A stretch of DNA of 64,000 nucleotides from Vreelandella neptunia (GCF_022489065.1 NZ_JAKVTW010000005.1:176001-240000), one strand, 5' to 3'; shown: positions 26,127-36,354, counted from the first letter of the stretch. Translations and numbers: made by a program. Notes: generated by a model not told the origin, from the sequence alone.

Positions 26127-27710
26127 ATGACGGCGAAGAAAATACCCAATACGTCCCCCAGTAACGCGATAGCCCGTCGCGGGCTAATGCGCTCTGGGCT
26201 TGTGGTCAGCGCTATGACCATGCTGTCGAGAGTGCTGGGGCTGGCGCGCGATGTTGTGGTTGCCACCTTTTTAGGGGCGGGCAGCGGCGCCGATGCGTTT
26301 TTCGTAGCGTTTAAGATTCCTAACTTTCTGCGCCGTCTGTTTGCAGAAGGGGCCTTCAATCAGGCCTTTGTCCCGGTGCTTTCGGAGTACTCTACCCAGC
26401 GAAGTCGTGAAGAGATCCGCGAGCTGTTGAATGCCACCGCCGGGAGTTTAACGGCCATACTGGCACTGATTACCGCCTTGGCGATGCTCTGCGCGCCATG
26501 GTTGATTTGGGTATTTGCCCCTGGGTTTGGGCGTGACCCTGAAAAGCTAGCGCTGACAGCCGATATGCTGCGCTTAACGTTTCCCTATTTACTGCTCATA
26601 TCGCTGACTGCGTTTTCAGGCAGTGTGTTGAATACCTGGAACCGCTTTGCCGTGCCGGCGTTTACGCCCGTATTGCTGAATCTATCGCTGATTGGTGCGG
26701 CGCTTTTTCTAATGCCGCTGATGGAAGAGCCTGCCATGGCGCTGGCCTGGGGCGTGTTGATTGCCGGGGCCGCTCAGTTGGTTTTTCAGGTGCCGTTCCT
26801 GCTGAGGTTGGGGTTGATGCCCACGCCGTGGCCAAATTTTGCCCACGAGGGCGTGCGGCGCATTCTAAAACTAATGGGGCCAGCGCTCTTTGGGGTCTCG
26901 GTATCGCAAATTAACCTGCTGTTGGATACCGTGTTGGCTTCATTACTGGCGGCGGGTAGCGTGTCTTGGCTCTATTACTCGGATCGTTTGGTAGAGCTAC
27001 CGCTGGGCGTATTTGGCGTAGCCATTGGCACCGTGATTCTGCCCGCGCTCTCTAAACGCCATGCTGATCAATCCAAAGAGCACTTCGCAGCCATGCTGGA
27101 TTGGGCTATTCGGATTGTTCTGCTGCTGGGGCTGCCAGCGGCACTGGCGCTGGCCGTGTTGGCCGAGCCGCTGCTGATCACGCTATTTCATTATGGCGCG
27201 ATGACTGACAATGACATCCAGATGGCGGCAATGAGCCTGCGCGCTTACGCCTTTGGCTTGGTAGCCTTTATGCTGATCAAAGTATTGGCACCGGGCTTTT
27301 TTGCCCGGCAGGACACCAAAACCCCGGTAAAAGTAGGCATTATCGCCATGGTCGCTAACATGGTGTTTAACTTACTGCTGATTTGGCCGCTGGCTCATGC
27401 CGGGTTGGCGTTGGCCACCGCGCTGTCAGCCTTCTTAAATGCGGGCTTGCTGGGTTACTTGCTGCATAAGCAGGGAGTGCTGGTCTTTCAGCCGGGCTGG
27501 AAGCGTTATGCGGTGCAGTTGTTAGGGGGTAGCACCTTGATGTGCGCGGCACTCTATTTTGTGGCGCCTGACTGGCAGTCGTGGCTCACGTTTGGTCTTT
27601 GGCAGCGGATAAGCTGGGTCACAGGGTTAGTATTACTAGGGGGCGCGCTCTATTTCGGGTGGTTAGCGGCACTGGGTTTACGCGTTCGTCATTTTAAAAT
27701 GCACTCATAA
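26127..27710 (+). CDS. murJ: Lipid II flippase MurJ
   Basis: A 527-residue polytopic inner-membrane protein of the MOP/MVF family with about 14 helices, which moves lipid II to the outer leaflet for peptidoglycan synthesis. The first helix region reads SAMTMLSRVLGLARDVVVA, followed by ADAFFVAFKIPNFLRRLFAEGAFNQAFVPVL, the MurJ signature with its essential Arg residues. ATG at 26127 is favoured. An in-frame ATG at 26094 lies inside the 13-bp repeat array and has no ribosome site. Same place as in Pseudomonas: rpsT-murJ-ribF-ileS. Confidence 0.93.
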   Translation: MTAKKIPNTSPSNAIARRGLMRSGLVVSAMTMLSRVLGLARDVVVATFLGAGSGADAFFVAFKIPNFLRRLFAEGAFNQAFVPVLSEYSTQRSREEIRELLNATAGSLTAILALITALAMLCAPWLIWVFAPGFGRDPEKLALTADMLRLTFPYLLLISLTAFSGSVLNTWNRFAVPAFTPVLLNLSLIGAALFLMPLMEEPAMALAWGVLIAGAAQLVFQVPFLLRLGLMPTPWPNFAHEGVRRILKLMGPALFGVSVSQINLLLDTVLASLLAAGSVSWLYYSDRLVELPLGVFGVAIGTVILPALSKRHADQSKEHFAAMLDWAIRIVLLLGLPAALALAVLAEPLLITLFHYGAMTDNDIQMAAMSLRAYAFGLVAFMLIKVLAPGFFARQDTKTPVKVGIIAMVANMVFNLLLIWPLAHAGLALATALSAFLNAGLLGYLLHKQGVLVFQPGWKRYAVQLLGGSTLMCAALYFVAPDWQSWLTFGLWQRISWVTGLVLLGGALYFGWLAALGLRVRHFKMHS

Positions 27711-27736
27711 CGCTGCACCCAGTTGGGTGCGGCGTT
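27709..27736 (+). terminator. Hairpin overlapping the murJ stop
   Basis: A 12-bp nearly perfect stem (AACGC, a G-T pair, then GCACCC, with complements) and loop AGTT, but no T-run, so termination is likely partial. It probably reduces or protects transcripts between murJ and ribF. Confidence 0.4.
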
Positions 27737-27775
27737 ATAATCAGAGGCTTTATGTCCTCCAACGGCTGAGGTGCC

Positions 27776-28903
27776 ATGCGCGTTATTCGAGGTCTGCACA
27801 ACTTGAGGGCGGCTCATCGTGGCTGCGTTGCGACCATTGGTAATTTCGATGGTGTGCACCGTGGCCATCAAGCCATCCTTCAGCAGTGCCGTGAACATGC
27901 CGCACGCTGGAGTGTGCCGCTGACGGTGGTGGTGTTCGAGCCCCAGCCCCGCGAGTTTTTTGCCGGTGATCAAGCGCCGCCACGTTTGACCCGGCTGCGT
28001 GAGAAAGTGCGGCTGCTGCGCGACTTTGGCGCGGAACAAGTGCTGGTTCTGCCATTTAACGACGCGCTGCGCAGCCTTACCGGGCGTGAGTTTATCGATC
28101 AGGTATTGATCGAGGGGTTAGGCGTTAAGCACTTGGTGGTAGGCGATGATTTCCGCTTTGGCTGTGATCGCCGCGGCGATTTTGCGCTGCTGGCGGAAGT
28201 GGGCAGTGAACAGGGGTTTGGCGTTGAGCACACCCGCACTTTTACCGTGGATGACGAGCGGGTTTCCAGTACGCGGGTACGCACGTTGCTGGCTAGCGGC
28301 AACTTTTCCGCCGCTGCACGCTTACTGGGCCGCCCCTATTCGTTACATGGCCGTGTCGTGCGTGACCAGCAGTTGGGTCGCACGATTGGTGTCCCCACCG
28401 CCAACTTGCCGCTGCTGCCGCAGCCATTAACCCTGCGCGGCGTCTTCGCGGTGGTCGCCGAGTTGGCAAGTGGCGAACGCTACCCGGCAGTGGCGAATGT
28501 GGGCTTTCGCCCCACGGTCGGCTCAGAACGGCCGACGCTTGAGGTACACTTGCTCGATTTTAGTGGTGACCTTTACGGCCAGCGCATGACGGTGTTTCCC
28601 TGCGCGCGCCTGCGGGGTGAGGTCAAGTTTGACGACCTTAAGGCCCTGAAAGCGCAAATTGAACGTGATCAGGCCCGCGCTCGCCACTATTTAACGGCGG
28701 CAGTAGTTGGGCAAAACAGTGCTGATCAAAACAGTGCTGATCAAGACAGTTCTGAACAAAACAGTTCTGAACAGGACTATTCTCTTCCGCTGGCCTCGGC
28801 CCCGCTTGGGCGTGAGACGATGTCTTCAGATACTGGGTCTTCAAATACGATTTCTTCTGATTCTTCTTCGGCGGATGATGCCGCCGATGCTAACAACGGC
28901 TGA
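27776..28903 (+). CDS. ribF: Bifunctional riboflavin kinase/FAD synthetase
   Basis: A 375-residue enzyme making FMN then FAD from riboflavin. The N-terminal adenylyltransferase domain has [15 protein letters not shown] (near residue 20) and [12 protein letters not shown]; the C-terminal kinase domain has [14 protein letters not shown] and the catalytic NVGFRPTVG. The conserved enzyme ends near residue 305. Beyond it lies a roughly 65-residue Gln/Asn/Ser/Asp-rich tail, partly built of four 15-bp repeats, that is not part of the known family. The start is ATG at 27776. The ileS gene begins 7 bases after the stop. Confidence 0.94.
   Translation: MRVIRGLHNLRAAHRGCVATIGNFDGVHRGHQAILQQCREHAARWSVPLTVVVFEPQPREFFAGDQAPPRLTRLREKVRLLRDFGAEQVLVLPFNDALRSLTGREFIDQVLIEGLGVKHLVVGDDFRFGCDRRGDFALLAEVGSEQGFGVEHTRTFTVDDERVSSTRVRTLLASGNFSAAARLLGRPYSLHGRVVRDQQLGRTIGVPTANLPLLPQPLTLRGVFAVVAELASGERYPAVANVGFRPTVGSERPTLEVHLLDFSGDLYGQRMTVFPCARLRGEVKFDDLKALKAQIERDQARARHYLTAAVVGQNSADQNSADQDSSEQNSSEQDYSLPLASAPLGRETMSSDTGSSNTISSDSSSADDAADANNG
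28712..28771 (+). repeat. Four 15-bp tandem repeats in the ribF tail
   Basis: Two identical CAAAACAGTGCTGAT units (28712-28726, 28727-28741), then CAAGACAGTTCTGAA and CAAAACAGTTCTGAA. Each encodes a five-residue Q-N/D-S-A/S-D/E unit, so copy number change keeps the frame. Confidence 0.9.
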
Positions 28904-28910
28904 CGAGACC

Positions 28911-31748
28911 ATGGATTATAAGCACACGCTGAATTTGCCTGAAACTGACTTCCCCATGCGCGGCATGTTGCCGAAGCAGGAGCCTGGGCGGGTTTCCCAG
29001 TGGCAGGATATGAACATTTACCAGCGCCTGCGTGAAGCTCGCGCGGGCGCGCCGCTGTTTGTGCTGCACGATGGCCCTCCCTACGCCAACGGCAGTATCC
29101 ATATTGGTCACGCTGTTAATAAGATTCTTAAAGATATTATCGTTAAGTCGAAGAATTTGGCCGGTTTCGATGCGCCCTATGTCCCCGGCTGGGATTGCCA
29201 CGGCCTGCCCATTGAGCACAAAGTCGAAACCACTCACGGTAAGCACCTTGAGGCTAGTAAAGCGCGTGAGTTATGCCGTGAATACGCCGGTGCGCAAATT
29301 GAAACGCAGCTGGCCGACTTCGTGCGTTTGGGCATTATCGGTGATTGGGATCACCCTTATCGCACCATGGATTTTGCCAATGAAGCGGGTGAAATTCGCG
29401 CCTTGGCTGAGATGGTCGATGCGGGCTATGTATTTAAAGGCTTGAAGCCGGTTAACTGGTGCTTCGACTGTGGTTCGGCGCTAGCAGAAGCCGAAGTTGA
29501 GTACGCCGATAAAAAGTCCGACGCTATCGACGTTGCCTTTCCAGTGGAAGATGCTGAAAAGCTTGCCGCAGCGTTTGGTTTAACTGAGCTGGCGAAGCCT
29601 ACCGCCGTGGTGATCTGGACCACCACGCCGTGGACCATTCCTGCCAACCAGGCGCTGAACGTTCATCCGGAGTTTACCTACGCGCTGGTGGATACCGGCG
29701 AGCGTCTGCTCCTTTTAGCCGAAGAGCTGGTGGAGAGCTGCTTAGAGCGCTTCGGTTTGCAGGGCGAAGTGGTTGCTACGACCCAGGGCAAAAACCTCGA
29801 CCTGATCAATTTCCGTCACCCATTCTATGATCGCCTCTCGCCAGTCTATCTAGCTGAGTATGTCGAGTCTGAGGTGGGTAGTACCGGTATCGTTCACTCA
29901 GCGCCTTCCTACGGCATGGATGACTTTATCACCTGTCGCGAGCATGGCATGGAGTTCGACGACATGCTCAACCCGGTGCAGGGTAACGGTGTGTACGCTG
30001 ATGACTTGCCGTTCTTCGGCGGTCAGATGATCTGGAAGGCCAACCCCCAGATCGTCGAAAAACTAAGCGAAGTCGGTGCGCTGATGGCGCATATTCCGAT
30101 CAAGCACAGCTACATGCACTGCTGGCGCCATAAAACGCCGGTGATCTACCGTGCCACGGCGCAGTGGTTTGTGGGCATGGATATTCAAGGCAAAGACGGC
30201 AAGACCCTGCGTGAGCGTGCTTTGGAAGGCATCGAAGCCACGGCGTTCACGCCCGCCTGGGGGCAGGCGCGCCTGCACAGCATGATCGCTAACCGCCCGG
30301 ACTGGTGTATCTCCCGCCAGCGTAACTGGGGCGTGCCGATTCCGTTCTTTTTGCATAAGCAAACCGGCGAGCTGCACCCACGCACCGTCGGGCTGATGGA
30401 AGAAGCTGCGAAGCGCGTTGAGCAAGAGGGCATTGAGGCTTGGTTCAAGCTCGACACAGCAGAGCTGTTGGGTGCGGAAGCCGCAGAGTACGACAAAGTC
30501 ACCGATACACTGGATGTTTGGTTCGACTCCGGCACTACACACCGCCACGTGCTGCGCGGCTCGCACCCTCATGGTCACGAAAGCGGCCCACGGGCTGATT
30601 TGTACTTGGAAGGTTCTGATCAGCACCGTGGCTGGTTCCACTCGTCGCTGCTCACCGGCTCGGCGATTGATGGTCATCCGCCGTATCGCCAGCTTCTGAC
30701 CCACGGTTTTACCGTCGACTCTCAGGGCCGCAAGCAGTCTAAATCGCTGGGCAACGTGGTCGCGCCCCAGGAAGTGATGGATAAGCTAGGCGGCGATATT
30801 CTGCGCCTATGGGTCGCCTCCACCGATTATTCCGGTGAAATGGCCGTCTCCGACGAGATTTTGAAGCGCACCTCCGATGTCTATCGCCGGATTCGCAACA
30901 CCGCCCGCTTCCTGCTTTCGAACCTTAACGGGTTTGATCCAGAGAAAAACCAAGTGGCGTTTGGCGATATGCTGGCGCTGGATCAGTGGGTCGTGGATCG
31001 CGCGGCTCAGCTTCAGGCGCGCATTGAAAAAGCCTATGAAGAGTACCGCTTCCTGGATGTGTACCAGCAGGTGCACGGTTTCTGCGCGCGAGAGCTGGGT
31101 GGCTTCTATTTAGATGTGATTAAAGACCGCCAATACACCACCCAAACCGACTCACTGGCACGCCGTAGTGCGCAAACCGCGCTCTATCACGTGGTGGAAG
31201 CACTAAGCCGCTGGATTGCGCCGATTCTCTCCTTCACCGCAGAAGAGATCCACGAGAACATTCCTGGTAAGCGCGGCGACAGCGTGTTGCTTGAGACCTA
31301 CTACACTGACCTTGGCACGTTGGAAGAGGGCGCGGATCTTGGCCGTGCGTTCTGGGAGCAAGTGCTGGAGGTTAAGCATTCGGTCAATAAGTGCCTGGAA
31401 GACGCCCGTAATGCCAAAGTCATCAAAGGCAGTTTGGCAGCGGAAGTCACGCTGTATGTGAGCGATGAGCTTCAGGCAACGTTGGCTAAACTGGGTGATG
31501 AGCTGCGCTTTGTCATGCTCACCAGCGAAGTCACGCTCAAGCCTCTTGCTGAAGCCGGTGATGTAGCGGCGGAAACAACGGAGCTTGAAGGCTTGAAAGT
31601 GGCGGTCAACGCCAGCAATAACACCAAGTGCGAGCGCTGCTGGCACCACCGCCCGGATGTGGGTACTCATGCTGACCATCCGGATCTATGTGGGCGTTGT
31701 ATCAGCAACCTTCCCGAAGGCAGCGGTGAGATTCGTTACTATGCTTAA
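28911..31748 (+). CDS. ileS: Isoleucyl-tRNA synthetase
   Basis: A 945-residue class I synthetase. It starts [18 protein letters not shown], has the HIGH-type site [17 protein letters not shown] (near residue 58-72), the editing domain with [13 protein letters not shown], and a C-terminal zinc finger CERCWHH...CGRC. The KMSKS loop reads KQSKS here ([10 protein letters not shown], near residue 605). ATG 28911 is the family start; the same frame stays open upstream to 28707 only because it reads through the ribF tail repeats. Co-oriented with ribF upstream, and lspA overlaps its stop. Confidence 0.96.
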   Translation: MDYKHTLNLPETDFPMRGMLPKQEPGRVSQWQDMNIYQRLREARAGAPLFVLHDGPPYANGSIHIGHAVNKILKDIIVKSKNLAGFDAPYVPGWDCHGLPIEHKVETTHGKHLEASKARELCREYAGAQIETQLADFVRLGIIGDWDHPYRTMDFANEAGEIRALAEMVDAGYVFKGLKPVNWCFDCGSALAEAEVEYADKKSDAIDVAFPVEDAEKLAAAFGLTELAKPTAVVIWTTTPWTIPANQALNVHPEFTYALVDTGERLLLLAEELVESCLERFGLQGEVVATTQGKNLDLINFRHPFYDRLSPVYLAEYVESEVGSTGIVHSAPSYGMDDFITCREHGMEFDDMLNPVQGNGVYADDLPFFGGQMIWKANPQIVEKLSEVGALMAHIPIKHSYMHCWRHKTPVIYRATAQWFVGMDIQGKDGKTLRERALEGIEATAFTPAWGQARLHSMIANRPDWCISRQRNWGVPIPFFLHKQTGELHPRTVGLMEEAAKRVEQEGIEAWFKLDTAELLGAEAAEYDKVTDTLDVWFDSGTTHRHVLRGSHPHGHESGPRADLYLEGSDQHRGWFHSSLLTGSAIDGHPPYRQLLTHGFTVDSQGRKQSKSLGNVVAPQEVMDKLGGDILRLWVASTDYSGEMAVSDEILKRTSDVYRRIRNTARFLLSNLNGFDPEKNQVAFGDMLALDQWVVDRAAQLQARIEKAYEEYRFLDVYQQVHGFCARELGGFYLDVIKDRQYTTQTDSLARRSAQTALYHVVEALSRWIAPILSFTAEEIHENIPGKRGDSVLLETYYTDLGTLEEGADLGRAFWEQVLEVKHSVNKCLEDARNAKVIKGSLAAEVTLYVSDELQATLAKLGDELRFVMLTSEVTLKPLAEAGDVAAETTELEGLKVAVNASNNTKCERCWHHRPDVGTHADHPDLCGRCISNLPEGSGEIRYYA

Positions 31749-32283
31749 AGAAGGAAATACGCCTGATACAAACGTACGTCCAACGATGCAACGGCCACTG
31801 CGCTGGCTATGGCTAGCCGTGGCGGTGATCGTGCTGGATTTGGCCACTAAATACGTGGCCAGCAGCCAGCTCGGTTATGCGCAGCCGGTAGAAGTGTTGC
31901 CATTCTTTAACTTGACCCTGCTACACAATACCGGCGCGGCGTTCAGCTTTTTAGCGACCCATCCCGGCTGGCAGCGCTGGTTCTTCGCGATTATTGCCAT
32001 TGGCGCTAGCGTGGGCTTAACAATTTGGCTGATGCGCATCAAGCACGATGAAAAACTATTAGCGATAGCGCTGCCGCTGATTATTGGAGGCGCCTTGGGC
32101 AATCTTTACGACCGTTTAGTGCATGGCTATGTGGTCGATTTTCTCTCTTTCCACGCCGCTGGGTGGTACTACCCAGCGTTTAACGTGGCAGATATTGCGA
32201 TTACCCTAGGGGCGGTCGCTTTAATCTGGGAATCTATTATGGGCGAGCGGCGGCGCAAAAAAGTGGCCGATGCTTCCCATTAA
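31741..32283 (+). CDS. lspA: Lipoprotein signal peptidase II
   Basis: A 180-residue inner-membrane aspartic peptidase with four helices. It cleaves signal peptides of diacylglyceryl-modified prolipoproteins. Conserved parts: [43 protein letters not shown] (first catalytic Asp in VVDF) and [14 protein letters not shown] (second Asp). ATG 31741 overlaps the ileS stop by 8 bases; an in-frame ATG at 31786 would give 165 residues, closer to the family mean, and is a fair alternative. Confidence 0.92.
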   Translation: MLKEGNTPDTNVRPTMQRPLRWLWLAVAVIVLDLATKYVASSQLGYAQPVEVLPFFNLTLLHNTGAAFSFLATHPGWQRWFFAIIAIGASVGLTIWLMRIKHDEKLLAIALPLIIGGALGNLYDRLVHGYVVDFLSFHAAGWYYPAFNVADIAITLGAVALIWESIMGERRRKKVADASH

Positions 32284-32319
32284 TCGAACATTGAGAACAA
32301 CTGACTATTGAGAGCGGTA

Positions 32320-32766
32320 ATGAGCGACTATCTGATCGATGACGGTATGGAAGTGACGCTACACTTCACCTTAAAGTTAGAAGACGGCACGTTGGTGGAC
32401 TCCACCAAAGACAAAACACCGGCCACGTTTGAGTTTGGCGACGGTAATCTGCCGCCCGGGTTTGAGCACCCCATTAAAGGCCTGGCCGCGGGGCAGGAGG
32501 GTACTTTTCAGATCACCCCAGAGCATGCCTTCGGCCAGCACAACCCGCAAAATATTCAGACCCTGAAGCGGGCTGATTTTGGCGATGAAGCGCCAGAAAT
32601 TGGTATGGTGATGTCGTTTGCCGATAAAGCGGGAACGGAATTGCCTGGTGTGGTCAAAACCATTGACGGTGACCGTATTGAAGTGGACTTCAATCACCCA
32701 CTAGCAGGCCGCACGCTCACGTTTGAAGTAGAAGTACTGGACGTTAAGCCGGTGACCACTCATTAA
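32320..32766 (+). CDS. fkpB: FKBP-type peptidyl-prolyl isomerase, SlpA type
   Basis: A 148-residue cytoplasmic FKBP with an inserted chaperone flap, matching SlpA/FkpB: VTLHFTLKLEDGTLVDSTKD, FEFGDGNLPPGFEHPIKGLAAGQEGTFQI, HAFGQHNPQNIQ and DFNHPLAGRTLTFEVEVLDV. ATG 32320 gives the family start MSDYLIDDGM; a TTG four codons upstream is less likely. Conserved neighbour of lspA and ispH across gammaproteobacteria. Confidence 0.93.
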   Translation: MSDYLIDDGMEVTLHFTLKLEDGTLVDSTKDKTPATFEFGDGNLPPGFEHPIKGLAAGQEGTFQITPEHAFGQHNPQNIQTLKRADFGDEAPEIGMVMSFADKAGTELPGVVKTIDGDRIEVDFNHPLAGRTLTFEVEVLDVKPVTTH

Positions 32767-32796
32767 TTAGATGCCATGTCGCATCAAGGTGCTCTT

Positions 32797-33777
32797 ATGA
32801 CAAGCACGCAGCAAGCACAGCCTATCGAAATCAAACTGGCCAACCCACGAGGTTTTTGTGCCGGTGTGGACCGCGCCATTGACATCGTCAATCGCGCACT
32901 GGATGTCTTTGGCCCGCCTATTTATGTTCGCCATGAGGTGGTTCATAACCGCTTTGTGGTTGAAACGTTGCGTGACCGTGGCGCTGTGTTTGTTGAAGAA
33001 TTGGATGAAGTGCCGGACGACGTTATCGTCATTTTCTCTGCCCACGGCGTTTCTCGAGCAGTACAGGCTGATGCGGAACGGCGGGGCTTAAAGGTATTCG
33101 ACGCCACTTGCCCATTAGTGACCAAGGTGCACTTAGAAGTGTTGCGCTACGCTAAGCGTGGACAGGAGTGCATCCTTATCGGTCATGAAGGCCATCCGGA
33201 AGTTGAAGGCACCATGGGGCGTTATGACACCTCCCACGGTGGGCGTATCTATCTAGTGGAAGACGAAAAAGATGTCGCTAAGCTAGAGGTACGCGACCCT
33301 TCCAAGCTGGCCTTCGTGACCCAAACGACGCTCTCGATGGATGACACCGCCAAGGTGATCGCTGCGCTGCGTGATAAGTTTGCTGAGATTCAAGGGCCAC
33401 GCAATGATGACATCTGCTACGCCACACAAAACCGTCAGGATGCGGTACGTGAACTAGCCGCCCAAAGCGATTTATTGCTGGTGGTGGGTAGCCCGAATAG
33501 CTCTAACTCCAACCGTTTGAGGGAGCTTTCTGAGCGCATGGGCACACCCGCCTACTTGATCGATAACGCTGAACAGATTGATCCACTGTGGCTTGAAAAT
33601 GTCGCGCGCATTGGCGTGACGGCAGGGGCTAGTGCCCCAGAAGTGTTGGTTAAAGGTGTTATCACCAAACTTCAAACCATGGGCGCTGCTATGCCCGAAG
33701 AGTTACAGGGTCGAGAAGAAACTATTACCTTCTCAATGCCGAAAGAGTTGCGTGAAAAGGTGATTGCCAGTAGCTAA
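32797..33777 (+). CDS. ispH: 4-hydroxy-3-methylbut-2-enyl diphosphate reductase
   Basis: A 326-residue iron-sulfur enzyme, the last step of the MEP isoprenoid pathway. The three cluster Cys are seen in [15 protein letters not shown] (about residue 21), [12 protein letters not shown] (about 105) and [14 protein letters not shown] (about 205). Also present are [18 protein letters not shown] and [13 protein letters not shown] 32797 has AAGGTG 5 bases upstream and gives the family length; an upstream ATG at 32776 would add seven residues. The adjacent pilin gene begins just after its stop. Confidence 0.96.
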   Translation: MTSTQQAQPIEIKLANPRGFCAGVDRAIDIVNRALDVFGPPIYVRHEVVHNRFVVETLRDRGAVFVEELDEVPDDVIVIFSAHGVSRAVQADAERRGLKVFDATCPLVTKVHLEVLRYAKRGQECILIGHEGHPEVEGTMGRYDTSHGGRIYLVEDEKDVAKLEVRDPSKLAFVTQTTLSMDDTAKVIAALRDKFAEIQGPRNDDICYATQNRQDAVRELAAQSDLLLVVGSPNSSNSNRLRELSERMGTPAYLIDNAEQIDPLWLENVARIGVTAGASAPEVLVKGVITKLQTMGAAMPEELQGREETITFSMPKELREKVIASS

Positions 33778-33842
33778 TGCAAAGCGTATTGGTTTGCGAC
33801 ATACTAAAGAGTATGAGCCAACTAATACAGGAGCAAAGCCGC

Positions 33843-34238
33843 GTGCCTTATGTTTCTCATCCTACCTCTGGCCGACCTTCACTTAGCGGCCAGCGCGGCT
33901 TTACTCTCATTGAGTTAATGATAGTGGTGGTGATCATCGGCATCATCGCCTCTATTGCCTACCCCAGCTATACCCGCTACGTGCAAAAATCCGTCCGAAC
34001 CGACGCCCATGCAGGCCTAATGCAGGCTGCCTCTGAGCTTGAGCGCTGTTATACGCGCTCTTACACCTATAGTGATTGCAACATTAGTGAGTCTTCTCCC
34101 GAAAACAACTATGAGATTGAGTCGAGTATTAGCGGTAACGGCTATTTACTGACCGCGACTCCTCTTCAAAATGATGGTTGCGAAGGGAATATAACCTTAA
34201 GTTCAACTGGCGAAAGGTTGCCCGATGCCTGTTGGTAA
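33843..34238 (+). CDS. pilE: Type IV minor pilin, PilE-like
   Basis: A 131-residue prepilin with a class III leader and cleavage site [26 protein letters not shown], Glu at +5. The C-terminal part has Cys residues (CYT, SDCN, GCEG, DACW) in the usual paired style. I chose the GTG at 33843 because it has AGGAG 9 bases before it; ATGs at 33813 and 33777 are in frame but poorly spaced from ribosome sites. It sits next to ispH as pilE does in Pseudomonas. PilE-type minor pilins prime assembly of the pilus. Confidence 0.8.
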   Translation: MPYVSHPTSGRPSLSGQRGFTLIELMIVVVIIGIIASIAYPSYTRYVQKSVRTDAHAGLMQAASELERCYTRSYTYSDCNISESSPENNYEIESSISGNGYLLTATPLQNDGCEGNITLSSTGERLPDACW

Positions 34239-34671
34239 ACAGAATCAACAGCGTGGCTTTAGCTTAATAGAGGCGCTCATCGCGCTGGTGGTTCTCTCTA
34301 TCGGCCTGATTGGTGTGGCGGCTATGCAGTTGAAGGCGCTGCAGAGTGCGAATGCTGGTTATCAGCGCTCGGTAGCAAGCGTCGCGGCAGTAGACGCCCA
34401 GGAGAGGCTATGGGCAAATCTTGCCTCGCTTGAAAAAGGCCAAAACTGCAAAGATATCAACGCCTTTGCCGTTCAGTCCGGTTGGAGAGAAGACTGGTTT
34501 TACGGTGGAGATTCAACGCCGCTGCGCAATGCTATTGTAGCGCAAAGTGGTATTGAACCAGATAGTGGCAACGATAAATGTCAGTTCACAGTCACTCTGG
34601 TGCTAGGTGAGGATAACAATGACAAGCTTGACTACATTTTTAGCCTCCCATTCCTCGAGAGCTCGCCATGA
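34225..34671 (+). CDS. pilV: Type IV minor pilin, PilV-like
   Basis: A 148-residue prepilin with a short leader ([40 protein letters not shown]), the PilV-type FSLIE helix and the typical [12 protein letters not shown] follow-on. The ATG has GAAAGG 7 bases upstream and overlaps the preceding pilin gene by 14 bases, so translation is coupled. Inner-membrane pseudopilin that joins the pilus tip complex with PilW and PilX. Confidence 0.85.
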   Translation: MPVGKQNQQRGFSLIEALIALVVLSIGLIGVAAMQLKALQSANAGYQRSVASVAAVDAQERLWANLASLEKGQNCKDINAFAVQSGWREDWFYGGDSTPLRNAIVAQSGIEPDSGNDKCQFTVTLVLGEDNNDKLDYIFSLPFLESSP

Positions 34672-35777
34672 ACCAGCGTCAAAATGGCTTTACATTGGTT
34701 GAGTTGATGGTGGCGATGGCGATTGGAACGGTCATTATATTAGGCGCTGGACAGCTGTTTTTAACGACCTATCAAACATTTCAAACCGTCGACCAAGTAA
34801 GCCGTAAGCAGGAAAACTTGATTTTTATCGCTCAGCGAATAACTAGCGAGATACGTCAAAATGGGCCAGGACGTTACACCCTGCGGTGTGAACTAGATTA
34901 TGGTAATTGCAATTGTACGGTGGCAGATAAAGAAGAAAGTGGTCAACCGTTAATCAGTTTTCTCAAAGATTTACCAAACGGTTATTTGGAAAGTCAATGT
35001 GTTGAGCAAGAACACGAGCTAGGAGAACGTGTGCCTGGGGATGCGCCGCTTTATCAAGTGAAACTGCCATTAGAGAAAAACGGTGAGGGGATTATATTTC
35101 ATGTCCTGGAGCGGCAGGGCGTATATGCTAGCCTCTTTGATACTCCAACAAGCCGCGAGGGTAGAGGAGATGCCGTGATCGCGGGAGGTGCTGTGAGCGG
35201 AACAGAAAATATTCTTGTCAGTGAGTCAACGGTTAATTCCAATTTAGGTCTGTCGACCTTACCTTCTCCACAGTCAAGCAACTCACATATTTTATACACC
35301 GGATATATTAAGAACTTTAGTAATCTGGATAATGTAGTTGCTACTTGCAATGAAGGTGAAATAACCTCTTCTTCAAGTATGGCTTTTTATTGTAATGGTA
35401 ATATAAACAATTTAAATTTAGCTGAACTAAATGGAAAGGTGGTGGTGGCAGAGCAAGGTATTTCAATGTATCAAAATAATAATTCCTCGGTTTCAGATGT
35501 CGCTATTGTCGCTGGTGGTGCAATTAATTTTAATGGCAATAATGCCAATGCATTTTTTCGAGGACTTATTTGGGGTGCTGGTAGTGTCAATTTAAGTATG
35601 TCTGGTGTTGATTTTGTTGGTAGTGTTATCGCAAGTGGGTCGGTTGTGTTCAATAATGTTAATAGTATTAATGCCGATCTGAGTGTTTGGGAATTGCTTT
35701 CAGTTTATGGTTATGATTTTTCTATGCGTCAAGCATTAGAGGATTTGTCGGAAAATATTAATTTCGGTGATGGCTAA
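34668..35777 (+). CDS. pilW: Type IV minor pilin, PilW-like, with unusual beta-repeat tail
   Basis: A 369-residue prepilin: leader [31 protein letters not shown] and a PilW-type region (VDQVSRKQENLIFIAQRITSEIRQNG). From about residue 190 the sequence changes to an Asn/Ser/Gly/Val-rich pattern of short strands (NGKVVVAEQGISMY, SDVAIVAGGAINFNGN, FRGLIWGAGSVNLSMSG, VGSVIASGSVVFNNVN) that resembles the beta-helical domain seen in some large PilX/PulG-like proteins (DUF7305 type, from memory). The DNA here (about 35200-35760) is clearly more AT-rich than its neighbours. Overlaps pilV by 4 bases and pilX by 1. Confidence 0.75.
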   Translation: MNQRQNGFTLVELMVAMAIGTVIILGAGQLFLTTYQTFQTVDQVSRKQENLIFIAQRITSEIRQNGPGRYTLRCELDYGNCNCTVADKEESGQPLISFLKDLPNGYLESQCVEQEHELGERVPGDAPLYQVKLPLEKNGEGIIFHVLERQGVYASLFDTPTSREGRGDAVIAGGAVSGTENILVSESTVNSNLGLSTLPSPQSSNSHILYTGYIKNFSNLDNVVATCNEGEITSSSSMAFYCNGNINNLNLAELNGKVVVAEQGISMYQNNNSSVSDVAIVAGGAINFNGNNANAFFRGLIWGAGSVNLSMSGVDFVGSVIASGSVVFNNVNSINADLSVWELLSVYGYDFSMRQALEDLSENINFGDG

Positions 35778-36208
35778 TGACTTTATATCACCGCCAGAAG
35801 GGGGCTGCATTGGTCATTGTTATGGCGTTGCTAGCCGGGGCACTGTTATTGGGAACTGCTGGCATGCAATCAGCAATAATAAATGAGCATTTGGCGGGTA
35901 ACTACCGGTTAGTAGCGCAAGCTAACATGAATGCAGAGTCTGCTTACTCAAGGGTTTTTGAAGAGAGTCTCGAAACAATAAACTGGGGTGGTGAGTCTTA
36001 TGATCAAGATGATATTGAAAAAATGCGCTGGGAAGAAATTAAAGATCTTGGACAGGTAGTAGATCAATGTGAGGAGAAGGCGTCCCTTTGTTTTTATTTT
36101 CCGTTGATCGTGAATGGCAAGGAGTGTTTCGTAGCTTTTGGGACTGTAAGTAATGAACAGGAAGAACCGCTTGCCTTTAGTGATCCGTTTTTTCTATTTG
36201 TCAATTAA
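35777..36208 (+). CDS. pilX: Type IV minor pilin, PilX-like
   Basis: A 143-residue protein beginning MTLYHRQKGAALVIVMALLAGALLLGTAGMQSAIINEHLAGN, the PilX N-terminus, which lacks the classic Phe-Thr-Leu-Ile-Glu but has the Gly-Ala-Ala-Leu-Val helix. Mature part is acidic with two or three Cys. ATG overlaps the pilW stop. AT-rich like pilW. Last gene of this minor pilin group; no pilY1 follows, unlike in Pseudomonas. Confidence 0.75.
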   Translation: MTLYHRQKGAALVIVMALLAGALLLGTAGMQSAIINEHLAGNYRLVAQANMNAESAYSRVFEESLETINWGGESYDQDDIEKMRWEEIKDLGQVVDQCEEKASLCFYFPLIVNGKECFVAFGTVSNEQEEPLAFSDPFFLFVN

Positions 36209-36354
36209 AAATTATGCGAAATGATTGAGGCATAATGTTTATATAAATTTCAATACTGCCAGCATGTATTGTAAAACTAAGTTCTGCTAGTCGCATACCT
36301 GGATTCATACCAGTATCATGCTGTTATGTACGTTCAATGATGAGCCTGGAAACT

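Noticed and set aside
27783..28055. Minus-strand frames over ribF
   Set aside because: They arise from high GC on the opposite strand of a well supported gene.
28707..28910. N-terminal extension of IleS by 68 residues
   Set aside because: It is only the second frame of the ribF tail repeats; the family start is ATG 28911.
30063..30704. 213-codon minus-strand frame within ileS
   Set aside because: Opposite-strand shadow of a strongly conserved synthetase gene.
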